Shown here: one piece after another, positions 27,993-36,585 of the stretch
Position numbering within the stretch: position 1 is the first letter of the stretch
Layout of the letters: each line of letters begins with the position of its first letter
Origin: Acetobacter musti
Lineage (GTDB): Bacteria > Pseudomonadota > Alphaproteobacteria > Acetobacterales > Acetobacteraceae
Length of the DNA: 64,000 nucleotides
Direction of reading: 5' to 3'
Assembly: GCF_011516835.1 (NCBI RefSeq)
Contig: NZ_WOTB01000015.1
Span: forward strand, 1-64,000
Notes under the pieces: model-generated
The model's input: the letters and a program-made list of their open reading frames with translations, nothing else
What the model was told of the DNA's origin: nothing
Databases searched by the model: none
Translations under genes and position numbers: made by a program

Positions 27993-28799
27993 ATGGAAGG
28001 TGACACAGCGCGCGGCGGTGTTGTGCTTTATGATGAAGCAGACTTCGTCGGCCTGAGAGCTGCAGGCAGACTGGCTGCAATGACACTGGACATGATTTCT
28101 GATTATGTGCGTCCCGGCGTAACGACCGGTGAACTGGATGCCGTAATCCATAAGTTCATGACAGATCATGACTCTGTTCCGGCAACGCTGAACTACAGGG
28201 GTTATCCGAAGTCATCCTGTATTTCCCTCAACCATGTCGTCTGTCACGGAATACCCGGGGAGCGGGTTCTGGCTGATGGCGATATTCTGAACATTGATGT
28301 GACGTGCATTTTAAACGGCTGGTATGGTGACAGCAGCCGTATGTATACGGTTGGCAATGTGCCGATAAAGGCCAGGAAACTGATCGACGTAACGTATGAC
28401 TGCATGATGGCCGGAATTTCGGTCGTCCGGCCTGGCGCTACTCTTGGAGACATTGGTTTCGCGATCCAGAAGCTGGCGGAAGCGAACCGGTTTTCTGTGG
28501 TAAGAGATTTTTGCGGACATGGCATCGGCCGGACATTCCACGCCCCTCCGAATATTCTTCACTACGGGAAACGTGGCGAGGGCATGGTTCTGAAGGCCGG
28601 AATGGTTTTTACCATTGAGCCTATGATCAATATTGGCAAACCCGATGTTAAAATACTTGACGATGGCTGGACTGCCGTAACGCGCGACCGGTCTTTGACC
28701 GCCCAGTTCGAACATATGCTGGCCGTCACTGAAACGGGCTATGAAATCTTTACGCTCTCTCCGAAGGGTTATACCCGGCCACCCTACTCAGAGAACTGA
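27993..28799 (+). CDS. map: Methionine aminopeptidase, type I
   Basis: Removes the initiator methionine from new proteins using a two-metal centre. The five metal ligands are present in order: Asp in LNIDVT, Asp in WYGDSSR, His in FCGHGIG, Glu in FTIEPM and Glu in AQFEHM, plus the substrate His in NHVVCHGIPG. Start ATG 27993 is preferred because GAGGA lies six bases upstream; ATG 27981 adds four residues. No SH3-type linker or insert is seen. The preceding ~240 nt after the clpA terminator are AT-rich, hold no gene, and should contain the promoter. Confidence 0.95.
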   Translation: MEGDTARGGVVLYDEADFVGLRAAGRLAAMTLDMISDYVRPGVTTGELDAVIHKFMTDHDSVPATLNYRGYPKSSCISLNHVVCHGIPGERVLADGDILNIDVTCILNGWYGDSSRMYTVGNVPIKARKLIDVTYDCMMAGISVVRPGATLGDIGFAIQKLAEANRFSVVRDFCGHGIGRTFHAPPNILHYGKRGEGMVLKAGMVFTIEPMINIGKPDVKILDDGWTAVTRDRSLTAQFEHMLAVTETGYEIFTLSPKGYTRPPYSEN

Positions 28800-28811
28800 C
28801 TGATCTGATAA

Positions 28812-28854
28812 GCGGGATTACAGCTTTAATATTCTGTTGCGACTGTAATCCCGC
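28812..28854. terminator. Long-loop inverted repeat between map and tonB
   Basis: GCGGGATTACAG (28812-28823) and CTGTAATCCCGC (28843-28854) are a perfect 12 bp inverted repeat with a 19 nt AT-rich loop. It lies 12 nt after map and 95 nt after the end of the convergent tonB gene, a fitting place for a bidirectional terminator, though no T-tract follows on either strand. Confidence 0.5.
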
Positions 28855-28948
28855 GCGATCTCCGGGTCCGGGTCAAAGGCCCTGCATTATACATGCTGAC
28901 AGATTGCTTTACCCGGCATCGGATCATACCGGTGATTACAGAGACCGG

Positions 28949-29818
28949 TCATTTTTCTCCCTGATTGATATAGAACTCGACCGGCACCGTGAGAGTAATT
29001 GTCTCTCCGGCGATGGCATCAGGCGGAGACGGCAAAGGTTCGGCGCGATGCACGAGGGCCAGGGTTTCGTCGTCAAGAAGTGCGTGACCAGAACTTCCTG
29101 CAATGCTGGCCGATAAAACATGTCCCTTACGGTCCATTCGGAAACGCAGCATTGCGGTACCCTCCTGATGCTGGCCCTGAGCCACAGCGGGATAGCGTTT
29201 GTAACGTTCCAGTCGCGCGAGCAATGCGCTTTGCCACGTCAACGGATCATGAGACTGATTTGCGGAAGAGGCTCCCGGTGCTGAAGCCGTCTGAACGGAC
29301 GATGGAGGCGCATCGGTCGACGGCGGAGCAGTGGTCTGCTGCGCCGGCGGCGTTTTATCCGGAAGAACTTTCCTGACCGCCGGAACAGATCTGGTTTTAT
29401 GCCTTACCACAGGGTGCACATCCTGCTTCGGCACAGGAACAGGCGGATTTGGAGCTGGCGATAAGGGCGCAGTAACAGGAGGTGGTGTTTCCGCAGCAGC
29501 TACAGGCTGAGACTGTATCTGTTGCGGCCCGGGAGGACTGTCGGTCGGGGTTGAAGACGTTGCGGCGAGTTCGGGAGCGAGGTCAATCGCGATTGCTGCG
29601 GGCGGGGGCGCCGGAACGGGAATGACAGGCTGCGGCAGACCGACGTACCAGACGATCACCAGGGCAGAGATGGCGACGCCCGCAAAGGAAGCCCCCCAAA
29701 GCTGTCTTGCCTGGCGCTCTTCATGCCGAAGTCCGGTTACGCACCTGGTCCGAAATGACTGAATACCATCCGAAGGGAGCGCGTCAGCCAGTGACGCCGG
29801 AAGCGCCGTGCTGTTCAC
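28949..29818 (-). CDS. tonB: Energy transducer TonB
   Basis: Couples the inner membrane proton gradient to outer membrane receptors for iron chelates and other ligands. The 289 aa protein has a cytoplasmic start of ~40 residues, one membrane anchor (about 43-62, SFAGVAISALVIVWYVGL), a long Pro/Ser/Thr-rich periplasmic spacer (65-195), and a C-terminal TonB domain (about 205-289, YKRYPAVAQ and GTAMLRFRMDRKGHV). It overlaps exbD by 4 nt and is third in the exbB-exbD-tonB operon. Confidence 0.93.
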   Translation of the reverse strand: MNSTALPASLADALPSDGIQSFRTRCVTGLRHEERQARQLWGASFAGVAISALVIVWYVGLPQPVIPVPAPPPAAIAIDLAPELAATSSTPTDSPPGPQQIQSQPVAAAETPPPVTAPLSPAPNPPVPVPKQDVHPVVRHKTRSVPAVRKVLPDKTPPAQQTTAPPSTDAPPSSVQTASAPGASSANQSHDPLTWQSALLARLERYKRYPAVAQGQHQEGTAMLRFRMDRKGHVLSASIAGSSGHALLDDETLALVHRAEPLPSPPDAIAGETITLTVPVEFYINQGEK

Positions 29819-30249
29819 GGCACGCTTCCCTCTTCCTGATTTTGCAGATTAACAAGGGCGACCTTGACATAACCGGCACTGCGCAGCCTGTCCATGACGC
29901 CCATCAGGGAACCGTAGTCGACGGTTTTGTCGGCACGAAGGAAGATCCGTTCGTCTTTATTTCCCTTTGTCGCGGTGGCGAGAGCCGGGGAAAGGCCGTC
30001 TGCTGTGACCGTATCCTCACCAAGCGCCAGCGTCCGGTCCGCCTTTATCGTAACGAAAACAGGGGCATCCGGAGGAGGCACCGGCGTCGCCTTTGACGAT
30101 GGCAGATCCACGGGCACGCTGACCGTTGTCAGAGGGGCGGTAACCATGAAGATCACCAGAAGGACCAGCATAACGTCAATAAAAGGTGTGACGTTAATAT
30201 CATGTACTTCTTTGACGGTTTCAGATGCGTGACGGATACGGATAGCCAT
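29815..30249 (-). CDS. exbD: Biopolymer transport protein ExbD
   Basis: Proton-channel partner of ExbB in the TonB motor. The 144 aa protein has a short cytoplasmic part, then the conserved entry to the membrane helix with the essential Asp (NVTPFIDVMLVLLVIFMV), and a periplasmic domain containing FLRADKTVDYGSLM and VALVN. Length is standard. It lies 9 nt after exbB and overlaps tonB, so the three subunits are produced together. Confidence 0.94.
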   Translation of the reverse strand: MAIRIRHASETVKEVHDINVTPFIDVMLVLLVIFMVTAPLTTVSVPVDLPSSKATPVPPPDAPVFVTIKADRTLALGEDTVTADGLSPALATATKGNKDERIFLRADKTVDYGSLMGVMDRLRSAGYVKVALVNLQNQEEGSVP

Positions 30250-30258
30250 GACCGCTCC

Positions 30259-31014
30259 TTATTCCGCCGGAATTCGCTGATCGTGCGCCGCTACGAGGCG
30301 AACGACATGCCCCGGTCCCTGCCCTGCGCACTGGCGCCCCAGATCACGCGAGACCAGCCGCATGACCAGGGCCGTGAGATCGGCCACACTTTCCCGGCAC
30401 CCCCCGCACTGCCGCGCCAGGTGGTTGTAAATCACTACGGCAGGAATCGCAGCCACCAGGCCCAGCGCCGTCGCGAGAAGGGCTTCCGCAATACCTGGGG
30501 CAACCACTGCCAGACTGGTCGCCTTCGTCGCGGCGATACCGGTGAAGGAGGTCATAATTCCCCATACGGTCCCGAAAAGACCGACGAACGGTGCGGTGGC
30601 GCCGATCGTTGCGAGAAGACCGGTCCCGCGCATAAGCCGGCGTGCTTCCGTAGCTTCCAGTCGTTCCAGATGCAGGGCAATGCGCTCTTTGAGTCCTTCC
30701 CCGTCTTCAGGGATGTCATATGATCGCTGGCGTTCAAGTTCTGCGGCCGCGACCAGTGTGTGGGCAATACGGCAGCCACGAGTCAGTTCCTCACCTCCGT
30801 CGAGGCTCTCAGCCTGATCGAGAGATGCTTCCGCATTCAGAAGTTTTCGCTTAATCCTGAACAGCTCGAAGCTTTTCGCAATCAGAACGGTCCATGTGAC
30901 CAGGCTTGCCAGCGTGAGAATAATCATCACGCAGCGCACTACAGGACCCGCGCCAAGAAACATGTTCCACGGGGAAAACGCGGCGGCTGAAAGCGCCGGA
31001 AGATCAGCAGACAT
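30259..31014 (-). CDS. exbB: Biopolymer transport protein ExbB
   Basis: Pentameric proton channel of the TonB system (MotA/TolQ/ExbB family). The 251 aa protein has three membrane helices (about 24-45, 132-155 and 170-195), with the family core RGTGLLATIGATAPFVGLFGTVWGIM and PGIAEALLATALGLVAAIPAVVIYN, broken here at GTVWGIMTSF. It is first in the operon. The divergent intergenic region contains a Fur-box candidate, fitting iron control of TonB energisation. Neighbouring tonB and piuC argue for ExbB over TolQ. Confidence 0.93.
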   Translation of the reverse strand: MSADLPALSAAAFSPWNMFLGAGPVVRCVMIILTLASLVTWTVLIAKSFELFRIKRKLLNAEASLDQAESLDGGEELTRGCRIAHTLVAAAELERQRSYDIPEDGEGLKERIALHLERLEATEARRLMRGTGLLATIGATAPFVGLFGTVWGIMTSFTGIAATKATSLAVVAPGIAEALLATALGLVAAIPAVVIYNHLARQCGGCRESVADLTALVMRLVSRDLGRQCAGQGPGHVVRLVAAHDQRIPAE

Positions 31015-31224
31015 TCGCAGTTCTACGCCTTTGCGTATTGGTCAGTTTCAGCGCTCTTCAGATCGACGTTTACAAGAAAACGATATTTTCTCATCCGACC
31101 AGAGGCAGCGCCATCCGGATATTTCCGGAATAACGCAACATTATGTTACAAACACAGGTAAAAACACATATCCGGGCGGTTCGCACCCTTCTCTCTTGGC
31201 TTTATGGCAAACCCGCGTTAATTA

Positions 31225-31245
31225 CGCAACTAAGAATCAGTCGCA
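31225..31245. promoter_or_regulatory. Fur box candidate between exbB and piuC
   Basis: CGCAACTAAGAATCAGTCGCA is a 21 bp imperfect dyad agreeing at 17 positions with the Gram-negative Fur-box form TGCAAATGAGAATCATTCGC followed by A. It lies 48 nt before the piuC start and about 210 nt before the exbB start. Iron-loaded Fur bound here would repress piuC and perhaps the exbB operon. Confidence 0.65.
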
Positions 31246-31292
31246 CATTAAATTGCTGCCGGTTTTCCCTTCATCATGAGAAAGGCCCGTTC

Positions 31293-31976
31293 GTGCTTGT
31301 ACATATCCCCGGCATACTGACGTCGGATGAGATCAGCTTCTGCCGTGGAAAACTGATCGAGTCCGAATGGATCGACGGAAAAGTCACGGCGGGAGAACAG
31401 TCGGCGAAGGCGAAGCGCAATCTTCAGATTCCCCAGGATTCGGAGGCTGGCAGGGAACTGGGTGAACTCGTCCTGCATGCGCTCGGCAGAAATCCGACAT
31501 TCACAAGTGCGGCGCTGCCTCTTCGGGTCTTCCCTCCCCTGTTCAACCGCTACGATACCGGCATGCATTTCCATGCCCATGTGGACAATGCCATTCGTCC
31601 TATTCCCGGCTCCGGTTTCAGGATCAGAACGGACGTTTCCTCGACACTTTTTCTTACCTCTCCCGAAGATTACGATGGTGGCGAGCTCATCATTCAGGAC
31701 ACGTTCGGCACACAGAACGTCAAGCTCGCCGCGGGTGATCTCGTATTGTACCCTTCGACGAGTCTCCACAGTGTCCGGCCTGTTACCCGTGGCAGCCGGT
31801 GGGCATCCTTTTTCTGGACCCAGTCTATGGTGAAAGACGACACGAAGCGCGCGCTTCTCTATGAGTTTGATCGCTCCATCATTGAAGCCCGCAAGATTCT
31901 TCCGGATGATCACGCGGCAATTCTGGGCCTGACGGCGACTTATCATAACCTCGTCCGGCAGTGGGCAGAATTATGA
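31293..31976 (+). CDS. piuC: PKHD-type Fe(II)/2-oxoglutarate dioxygenase (PiuC family)
   Basis: Member of the Fe2+-dependent PKHD-type hydroxylases found beside TonB-dependent iron receptors; the substrate is not settled, with siderophore-antibiotic uptake phenotypes linked to piuC in other bacteria. The iron-binding triad is visible as H96-x-D98 (HAHVD) and H159 (STSLHSV), with a 2-oxoglutarate-binding Arg near 169. GTG 31293, preceded by GAGAAAGG, gives 227 aa, the normal length; the open frame extends back to 31143 without family support. Divergent from exbB. Confidence 0.9.
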   Translation: MLVHIPGILTSDEISFCRGKLIESEWIDGKVTAGEQSAKAKRNLQIPQDSEAGRELGELVLHALGRNPTFTSAALPLRVFPPLFNRYDTGMHFHAHVDNAIRPIPGSGFRIRTDVSSTLFLTSPEDYDGGELIIQDTFGTQNVKLAAGDLVLYPSTSLHSVRPVTRGSRWASFFWTQSMVKDDTKRALLYEFDRSIIEARKILPDDHAAILGLTATYHNLVRQWAEL

Positions 31977-32506
31977 AATTTTCATTCTGATAAGACATAT
32001 TTCGTCATAATAACGTTGCGTCATATTTATCGAGAATAATTATTGTTTTCATATAAGGAGGGGCTTATGAGAAGCCAATCATTCTTTTTGTGAAACAGGT
32101 GAATGCAGTTGCGGTGTGTCAGAAACATTTTTTGAGCCGATCTGCTCAGAGCCGAAAGCCATGTATGGTGCGATTGATGTGAAAATCTGCGGATAAGCGG
32201 CGGTCGACTGTGTTCCACATTACCATCGAATTATCGGCAGTCCGGGTTCATGGAAGGACGTTGCCGATGGTGGAACACTGCGAGCATTCCTTCATATGAT
32301 CATTGTATCTCCGGACCGACGAAATACAGAATTACTTCTTCACCCGGCAGCCAGAGTCTGGTTTCACATTGTAACGATAATTCTGTTCTTGTAAAAAATA
32401 GATTATTTCCCCCTTAATTCTCTTTATTTTCAGTCATACTATATTCTTTATGGCACTTTGAGTTTCCTCAGGTGACCAGAAACCTTGCTTTATCAGGATA
32501 TCTACT
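31977..32506. other. Intergenic region with micro-ORF and broken inverted repeat
   Basis: A strong AAGGAGG (32055-32061) precedes ATG 32067, which opens only an eight-residue frame (MRSQSFFL) ending at 32093. Further on, 32211-32243 and 32256-32277 form an interrupted inverted repeat (TGTTCCA/TGGAACA, CCAT/ATGG, CGGCA/TGCCG). The last 150 nt are AT-rich and probably hold the promoter of the next gene. No protein gene is supported. Confidence 0.45.
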
Positions 32507-33028
32507 GTGCAGTCCTTCCTCAGGAAATATGCAACACCGCTGACCACAGGTCTGTTTTTCGTATCATCTGTTTCAGGAGTGGCGCTTTTCTTCCACTGGA
32601 TGCCAGGAATGTTTCATTCCATGCACATCTGGCTCAGCATGGTATTGCTTTTGCCGTTTTTCCTTCATCTCTGGAGAAACTGGTCCCAGTTTCTCATATA
32701 TTTTCGCAACAGAAATTTCTTCCTGCCTTTTGCCGTATCAATACTGGCTGCCGTGGCTTTCATGATGACGACAGGCCATAAAGGCGGCAATCCCGCCGCG
32801 CGCATTTTTCCCTTACTTACGCATGCGACCATCGATGAACTTGCGCCATTATTTCACGTATCTCCCGAACAACTGACTGCCCGTATTACGCATAAAGGGT
32901 ATCAGGTGACTTCCACCGGCGAGACTCTTGAGGAGATTGCCGATGCCGCGAAGAAACAATCATCTGAGCTTTTGATGGATATTATGTCCCGGCAGGAGCA
33001 TCCCGGCGGCACACCGCATCAGCATTGA
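32507..33028 (+). CDS. DUF4405 domain membrane protein
   Basis: A 173 aa protein starting at GTG 32507 with AGGATA upstream. Three membrane segments are evident (about 12-32, 40-60 and 70-90), with paired histidines (FFHWMPGMFHSMHIWLSM and FFLHLWRN), the layout of the DUF4405 family, which resembles small cytochrome-b561-like heme membrane proteins. The polar C-terminal half includes LAPLFHVSPEQLTARI, similar to short solvent-exposed ligand-binding tails. Function unknown; a redox role is inference from the histidines. Confidence 0.7.
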   Translation: MQSFLRKYATPLTTGLFFVSSVSGVALFFHWMPGMFHSMHIWLSMVLLLPFFLHLWRNWSQFLIYFRNRNFFLPFAVSILAAVAFMMTTGHKGGNPAARIFPLLTHATIDELAPLFHVSPEQLTARITHKGYQVTSTGETLEEIADAAKKQSSELLMDIMSRQEHPGGTPHQH

Positions 33029-33071
33029 GAGTGCGTGCAGGTGACACGGTCTGGGAGTATGATTCACCATT

Positions 33072-34073
33072 TTAAATGATGGCCTGAAGAACGACACAAG
33101 CATCACATAACGATCCTGGAGTGCGCGTTTCGAAAGCCGGGCCGTCAGAGCATTCGGCCGCAGACCTGTTAGCAGGGATCGTTATTTCGATGGCGATCCT
33201 TCGAACACGGATATGAGTGCGAGGCAGATGAACCCTGGGCCTGAGAAAGTTATTTCCGGCTGGGTTGAAATCCGGGCTGCAGTGCGGAAGAAACAGGAAG
33301 CTTGCGCCGACGGTCAGGATTGTAACCCGCACGCTGGCCCCTTGCGGGGGACCGGGGATTGTCCATCACGATAACATCACCCGGTTGCACGTCCGGCACG
33401 GGGATGCACTCGACATAAGTCTGGAAACTCCGGTCGTTGATCATCGGCTGGTCCAGTATCTTCGGCGCGACCAGGCCGGTCAGCCTCAGGCCCGCGATCA
33501 AGGTGGCTTTTTCTATTACCCGTGAGGAACGGCCGAGTAACAAACGCTGGCCGCGTGGAGTACGACCGCAGAGCACGACCGTAGTGTCGTGCTATATTGG
33601 TCGACGCCCAGGTCTCATCAATGAACATAAGGCGTCGGATCGGAAGCAGGCCGGGCGTCGAACCAGTCCTGCCAACGCTTCAGGGCGTCCGGTCGGTCCT
33701 GCCCCGCCGCATGGGCGGTCTTTTTTATGTGATCCATTGGCGGCACAGAAACACCTCAATGTGCCGACGCTGAAATGATGCCCTTCTATCAGCCAGTTGC
33801 GCATAGATTTCGGTCAGCATCAGATCATTCTTTTCGTCGATCAGGACCCGAACACGCATAGCCTGCGCCTCATCCGACCTGATAAGCGGATCGCCATAGT
33901 GCGGCTTCGGCGAGGCGCTGTCGGTCTCCCAAGCCTACAGGATGCACCAATGGATTGTACCAGCCGGGCTGATACCAAACTGTTCGATGCTCTGACGGCG
34001 AGACAGGTTATCGGCCTGAGGCACCACCACACGTTCGCAAAGATCAGGAAACAGAGTACGTGACGAATTCAGG
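33072..34073 (-). mobile_element. Decayed IS630-family transposase
   Basis: The minus strand holds pieces of one IS630-type transposase spread over all three frames. They run in order: an HTH start with NLSRRQSIEQFGISPAGTIHW (shown here as SRRQSIEQFGISP), the linker RASFQRRHIEVFLCRQWIT, the first catalytic Asp in FIDETWASTN, GLRLTGLVAPKILD, the second Asp in DVIVMDN, and CSPDFNP. At least three frameshifts and several stops separate them, so the element is dead. Terminal repeats were not found. It lies between the DUF4405 gene and the porin gene; coordinates are approximate. Confidence 0.82.
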
Positions 34074-34564
34074 CCGGCGTCCAACCCTCGCCAGCAGCCT
34101 GGAACAGGTCGGACCAGAGATGGGAATTCAAATGAGTCAAATCGGCGAGAAACGCTCTGGTGGCCGGTCGGGGCCATTTTCACTGCCGCTCAGACACCGC
34201 TCGTTTCGAGTTACACCTCTGTTTTAAAAAGAAAGTCATTACCTCTGCGCGGATATGACATTTTATAACATAATGCGGAAACTTATTCCTCGCTCACGCG
34301 TATCAGCGCAGGGCAGAACTCAAAAAATAATCTGTCCTGCTTATTAAAAATAATAATAACGAAGCACAGGATGGATGAAAGCGAGGCTGCACACCACGGC
34401 GTGTGACATGTGCGTCCCTACCGCAACACCCGGAATCTGCCTTTGCTGTTCCACCCTGACTCAGCAGGCATCACTTTCCGATCGTTCTGAACGCCGCTCC
34501 CAATCCGAAAGCTGGCAGCCGCCCGCTTTCCGGTTCGTCGTGGTCTTTCCGCAGGGTTTACGAT
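34074..34564. other. Intergenic region upstream of the porin gene
   Basis: About 490 nt without a supported gene. The part nearest the transposase relic (to about 34200) looks like further decayed sequence. The part from 34200 on is AT-rich (for example CATTTTATAACATAATG near 34258) and probably carries the porin promoter. A plus-strand open frame (34375-34845) is out of frame with the porin and has no features. Confidence 0.4.
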
Positions 34565-36238
34565 ATGCGTGTTTCCTCAGAACCAGAAAACCAGATATCC
34601 GATGCGAGAAATCGCCGCGGACTCAGACAATATTTCCGCTCGCAATATCTGCTCCGGATAACAGTACTCGCCGGCTCACTTTTGTTTCACGTCGCCACCG
34701 CTACCGCCCAAAATGCCGCACAAGGCCAGGCGACCGCAGTCCAGGCCTCAACTTCGGCCCAGACTACGCCGTCTCCGCCAGCTGCAACCATACAAAACTC
34801 CGATTTGCCGGCATGGCTTCAGAGCATTATCGGCAACGCCAATAAAACCGAGATGCCACCCACCGTATCGAACCCGACTCCCTTCGGTGAGACACAGCCG
34901 ACAATCCCCCTTTATGAAGAAATCCCTGGATTTCTGCAGGCCTCGTACGGCCCGCCATCTTTCGGACCGCCTTACGGCACCACCCATATGCTCGGAGACT
35001 GGGGCGGTGTTCAGCCCTGGCTTCAGAAAAGGGGGCTTTATCTGGCTCTCGATGACTACGAAGACATCGCAGGCAATGTCTCAGGCGGCAAAAGACGCGC
35101 CTACAGCGATGCAGGGCAGCTCGGTTCCACTCTGGACGCCGATCTGCAGAAACTTATGAACGCCGGTTCCTGGTCGGACGATTTCTGGATGCACCTGCTC
35201 GTCGTTAACGGACACGGCACCAATCTGAGCCGTCTGTATGGCGATAATGCCAACCAGGTGCAGCAGATTTACGGCAGTCGCGGAAATGTCGTGACCCATC
35301 TTGTCTGGGCTTATTTTGAAAAAGCCTGGCTGCACAGGAAAATCGATCTTGCCGTTGGCTGGTTTCCGTCCGGCACTTTTTTTCAGAACTCTCCCTGGGT
35401 CTGTAACTTCATGAATGTCTGGCTCTGCGGCGGGGAATCTCCGACAAAATTCCTTCCCGGCAGTCGCGGATGGCCCTCCGGTAATATCGGTGGCGTTCTT
35501 CGCGTCATGCCGATAAGACAGTTCTATCTCTTGGGTGGTCTCTTCGCTGTCTCGCCGCATTCTTATAACGGCGGCATCTCCGGCTGGGCGTGGGCGCAGG
35601 ATAATCTCGGAAAACTCTCTACCCAGGTTGAGGCCGGGTGGATTCCGTCATTCGGCCGGGATCATCTTATCGGTCATTACAAAGTCGGTGTCATGTACGA
35701 CAATTCGCGCTACAGCGATCTCTATCAGGATATCAACGGAAATTCCTGGGTTCTGAGCGGACTTCCCGTCCGCAGACAAAGCGGTCAGACCTCCGTCTGG
35801 GCGCTGGCGGACCAGATGCTTATCCGGCATGGTACCGGCGAACTGAACGGCCTGGTCCTGGGTGGCTATTTTGGCTGGGGATCGGGCCAGACGTCACAGA
35901 TCAGTCAGAGCTTCACCGCGATCCTTATGGACACGGGCGCATGGTGGAAACGTCCGCTGGACAGCGTCGGTATTGCATTTCTTTGGTCGAAATTCAGCCG
36001 CTCTGCCATCCTGTCTCAGGAAGCGGCCGCAGCCAGCGGTCTCGCCCTTCCGGGAGGCAATTACGGCACTCCTTATGGCATCCAGGGACACGAGGCCATT
36101 TACGAAGCCTATTATGGCTTCCACATCGTGGATGGCTTCACAATCAAGCCTGACTTTCAGTATGTAAATCATGTTGGTGGAACAACTGTTTTCAGGGATG
36201 CTGTTGTCCTGAGCACTGCGATCAATGTGGCTTTCTGA
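34565..36238 (+). CDS. OprB-family carbohydrate-selective porin
   Basis: Outer membrane channel for sugars. The 557 aa protein has a long n-region, a hydrophobic signal (about 30-47, ITVLAGSLLFHVATATAQ), a Gln/Ala/Thr/Pro-rich low-complexity segment (48-125), and the OprB barrel, which opens with HMLGDWGGVQPWLQKRGL and contains aromatic-rich strands such as HLVWAYFEKAWLHRKIDL and GISGWAWAQDNL. It ends in Phe (TAINVAF), as expected for BamA recognition. Acetic acid bacteria carry several such porins beside periplasmic sugar dehydrogenases; none is adjacent here. The start at 34565 has only a weak AGGG upstream. Confidence 0.9.
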   Translation: MRVSSEPENQISDARNRRGLRQYFRSQYLLRITVLAGSLLFHVATATAQNAAQGQATAVQASTSAQTTPSPPAATIQNSDLPAWLQSIIGNANKTEMPPTVSNPTPFGETQPTIPLYEEIPGFLQASYGPPSFGPPYGTTHMLGDWGGVQPWLQKRGLYLALDDYEDIAGNVSGGKRRAYSDAGQLGSTLDADLQKLMNAGSWSDDFWMHLLVVNGHGTNLSRLYGDNANQVQQIYGSRGNVVTHLVWAYFEKAWLHRKIDLAVGWFPSGTFFQNSPWVCNFMNVWLCGGESPTKFLPGSRGWPSGNIGGVLRVMPIRQFYLLGGLFAVSPHSYNGGISGWAWAQDNLGKLSTQVEAGWIPSFGRDHLIGHYKVGVMYDNSRYSDLYQDINGNSWVLSGLPVRRQSGQTSVWALADQMLIRHGTGELNGLVLGGYFGWGSGQTSQISQSFTAILMDTGAWWKRPLDSVGIAFLWSKFSRSAILSQEAAAASGLALPGGNYGTPYGIQGHEAIYEAYYGFHIVDGFTIKPDFQYVNHVGGTTVFRDAVVLSTAINVAF

Positions 36239-36585
36239 CACAGACTCAGAGATGAGATGGAACCAGGAGCGAGAAAAGACGAGAGGCGTAGAGACTCTGT
36301 GGTGTCGGACTGTCACTCGTGGTGCAGGTTTCAATCGATAGGTCATAGAGTTTTCAGTTCCGTGGCCTTTTTTCTGACTATTTTTCCGCTCTGGAAGGTT
36401 CCTGCATCGAAATTCTTTGTTAGTCGGAGGCCTGGTAAGGGTTTCACGTCGCTGTCTCTGAAGGGTGCATTGCGGGACACAGCCGGATCAGAGTTTAGCG
36501 CCTTCATTTCTGACGAGCACGCCAGTTTCTTCACCGATGCAGAACATGGATCGGTGAAGGAGCCGTATCTGCTTTAAAATGACGA
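36239..36585. other. Intergenic region between porin and DUF4105 genes
   Basis: No supported gene. One hairpin is clear: TTCACCGAT (36530-36538) with ATCGGTGAA (36550-36558), 9 bp around an 11 nt loop, placed 28 nt after the stop of the minus-strand gene and perhaps acting as its terminator, though without a T-tract. Open frames on both strands here lack recognisable features. Confidence 0.4.

Noticed and set aside
31143-31292. Upstream ATG extension of piuC
   Set aside because: The extra 50 residues are not family-like and would cover the Fur-box candidate; GTG 31293 with GAGAAAGG gives the normal 227 aa.
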